Source: Hyphomicrobiales bacterium (GTDB taxonomy: Bacteria; Pseudomonadota; Alphaproteobacteria; Rhizobiales; Aestuariivirgaceae). Taken from it: a stretch of DNA of 6,755 bases. Below, one piece after another: positions 5,713-6,755 of the stretch (position 1 is its first letter; each line of letters starts with the position of its first letter). The notes under the pieces were generated by a model. That model was not told where the DNA came from and made no database searches. It was given only the letters and a program-made list of their open reading frames with translations. Location: NCBI GenBank assembly GCA_026987255.1, contig JALSNA010000465.1, positions 1 to 6,755 on the forward strand. Reading direction: 5' to 3'. The position numbers and the translations under genes were made by a program.

Positions 5713-5732
5713 TGACACGTGAACAAATATTT

Positions 5733-5762
5733 TTGCCATGAGGTGAATTGAGGGGCTATAGT
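5733..5762 (+). promoter_or_regulatory. Predicted sigma-70 promoter of the HNH gene
   Basis: TTGCCA (5733-5738, 5/6) and TATAGT (5757-5762, 5/6) are separated by 18 bp. Transcription would begin near 5769, about 20 nt before the ATG. The promoter starts about 20 bp after the hairpin cluster ends, so the gene does not depend on transcription through the repeats. Confidence 0.7.
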
Positions 5763-5788
5763 CCCTTCCGATCCAGGGGAGATGGCCG

Positions 5789-6358
5789 ATGACCTTGCAG
5801 GAGGCGGACAGATCGCACGGGATGTTCTATCCGGCGCTGGTGCTCAATGCCGATTACCAGCCGCTGAGCTATTATCCCCTTTCCCTGTGGAGCTGGCAGC
5901 AGGCCATCAAGGCGGTCTTCCTCGAGCGCGTCCAGGTGGTTTGCGAATATGATCAGCTGGTGCATTCGGCCCGCATGGCCTTGCGCCTGCCTTCGGTCAT
6001 CGCCCTGAAGGATTATGTCTCGCCGCCGCGGCGGGCCGCCTTCACCCGCTTCAATGTCTTTTTGCGCGATGGCTTTTGCTGTCAGTATTGCGGCTCGGAC
6101 GAGGAGCTGACCTTCGATCACGTCATTCCGCGCTCGCGCGGCGGGCGCACCGAATGGACCAATGTCGCCGCCGCCTGTTCGCCCTGCAATCTGAAGAAGG
6201 CCAACCGCACCCCGCGCGAGGCCGGCATGCGCCTGCGCGCCAAGCCCCATGAACCAACGCCGCACGAGCTGCACAACCTGGGCCGCAAGTTCCCGCCCAA
6301 CTTCCTGCACGATAGCTGGCTCGATTACCTCTACTGGGACGCCGAACTGGAACCTTGA
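5789..6358 (+). CDS. HNH endonuclease family protein
   Basis: The 189-residue protein has an N-terminal region (LVLNADYQPLSYYPLSLWSW, 18-37) typical of a short HNH family that I recall as widespread in alphaproteobacteria. The HNH core spans about 88-140: zinc ligands C98-x2-C101 and C130-x2-C133, the metal/catalytic motif FDHVIPRSRGG (109-119) with D110-H111, and N125 and N134 downstream. All key residues are present, so it is probably an active metal-dependent nuclease, but its cellular substrate is not known to me. The start at 5789 is supported by GGGGA 8 nt upstream and a promoter about 30 bp away. It stands alone, divergent from gluQRS, with hairpin-repeat clusters on both sides. GC content and codon use look like the neighbouring housekeeping genes, so recent acquisition is not suggested. 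Confidence 0.9.
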   Translation: MTLQEADRSHGMFYPALVLNADYQPLSYYPLSLWSWQQAIKAVFLERVQVVCEYDQLVHSARMALRLPSVIALKDYVSPPRRAAFTRFNVFLRDGFCCQYCGSDEELTFDHVIPRSRGGRTEWTNVAAACSPCNLKKANRTPREAGMRLRAKPHEPTPHELHNLGRKFPPNFLHDSWLDYLYWDAELEP

Positions 6359-6374
6359 TCCCAAACCCGGCGCA

Positions 6375-6755
6375 ACACACTTCCGTGCCCAAAAATAGGC
6401 CCGATCCCCAGCGCAAAAGAAGGCCCGTGTCCCCTCACGGACGCCTCACCTATCATCTGAGTGGCCTAAGCGGGGGCGCGGGCCGGTGCGATGCACTTCC
6501 GTGCACAAAGAAAGGCCCGATCCCCCTCACGGACGCCTCCCCCATAATCTGGGTGGCCGGGAGGGGGAGCGGGCCGGTGCGAGTGCGCAAACCCCTTTGC
6601 GCACACAAACAAAAGACCAAGGCCCATGCCCCCACCCAACCGCCTTGCGTATAATCCTGGGTGGTTGGGTGGGGGCGTGGGCCGGAACGACGCACTTCCG
6701 TGCAAAAATGCGGGAGCGGGCCGGAACGATGCGCCTCAGCGCAAAAAGAGGCCCG
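6375..6755. repeat. Hairpin-repeat cluster 2 (runs off the window)
   Basis: This is the same family as the cluster at 5241-5712, beginning 17 bp after the HNH stop. It opens with a truncated piece (small hairpin CACTTCCGTG at 6379-6388, then GGCCCGATCCCC broken off at 6409). Large hairpins follow at 6422-6484 (class A, diverged), 6514-6575 (class A) and 6621-6683 (class B). Small hairpins of the TTCC type lie at 6493-6504 and 6692-6703, and one of the CTCA type at 6731-6742. A GTGCGCAAA-CCCC-TTTGCGCAC hairpin (6583-6604) stands between the last two large ones. The last bases GAGGCCCG begin another large hairpin. Arm polarity (C-rich left, G-rich right) is the same in all copies of both clusters. 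Confidence 0.88.

Noticed and set aside
5140..5722. Overlapping long ORFs through the hairpin cluster with repeated PDPPHGRLTHNLGG-like peptide
   Set aside because: Units are 89, 90, 89 and 91 bp, so the reading frame shifts between repeats, and all frames are open merely because the DNA is GC-rich. The paired arms explain the sequence better than a protein does.

Overview
The window is GC-rich chromosomal DNA, most likely from an alphaproteobacterium. The evidence is a CarD of 187 residues with an Ala/Lys-rich tail, an L19 with a long basic C-terminal tail next to leuC, a GluQRS, and the short HNH protein with the 'LNADYQPLSYYPLSLWSW' N-terminus that I associate with alphaproteobacteria. I cannot name the genus from sequence alone.

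Layout. Positions 2-127 are the last 41 codons of a TPR-like gene (+). Positions 128-605 are a non-coding stretch with a palindromic repeat and a GC-rich, hairpin-rich leader ahead of carD (606-1169, +), which ends at an intrinsic terminator (1202-1236). Positions 1237-1801 hold no gene I can support but are densely structured: a cluster of long inverted repeats (1261-1476), a second copy of the palindromic repeat (about 1495-1591) and a 165-bp MITE-like palindrome (1591-1755) abutting another transposon-like end. A small membrane-protein ORF follows on the minus strand (1802-1993). Then come leuC (2144-3547, -), rplS (3705-4127, -) and gluQRS (4338-5204, -). rplS has its own promoter and a terminator before leuC; leuC has its own promoter. 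Finally an HNH endonuclease gene (5789-6358, +) with a good promoter sits alone between two clusters of hairpin repeats (5241-5712 and 6375 to the window end).

The genes are mostly housekeeping: transcription initiation (CarD), leucine synthesis (LeuC), translation (L19) and tRNA-Asp modification (GluQRS). They do not form one pathway. The rplS-leuC neighbourhood is familiar in alphaproteobacteria, but trmD and leuD/leuB, the usual flanks, are absent here.

The striking content is the repeat DNA. The two clusters around the HNH gene are built from about 62-bp hairpins of two sequence classes with the same architecture, each followed by a small hairpin that shows a compensatory base-pair change. 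Six of the seven large hairpins also keep a G3-N5-G3-N1-G5-N3-G3 pattern on the + strand across both classes. Whether this is a selfish REP-like family, a terminator/DNA-structure element, or connected to the HNH protein cannot be settled from one window.
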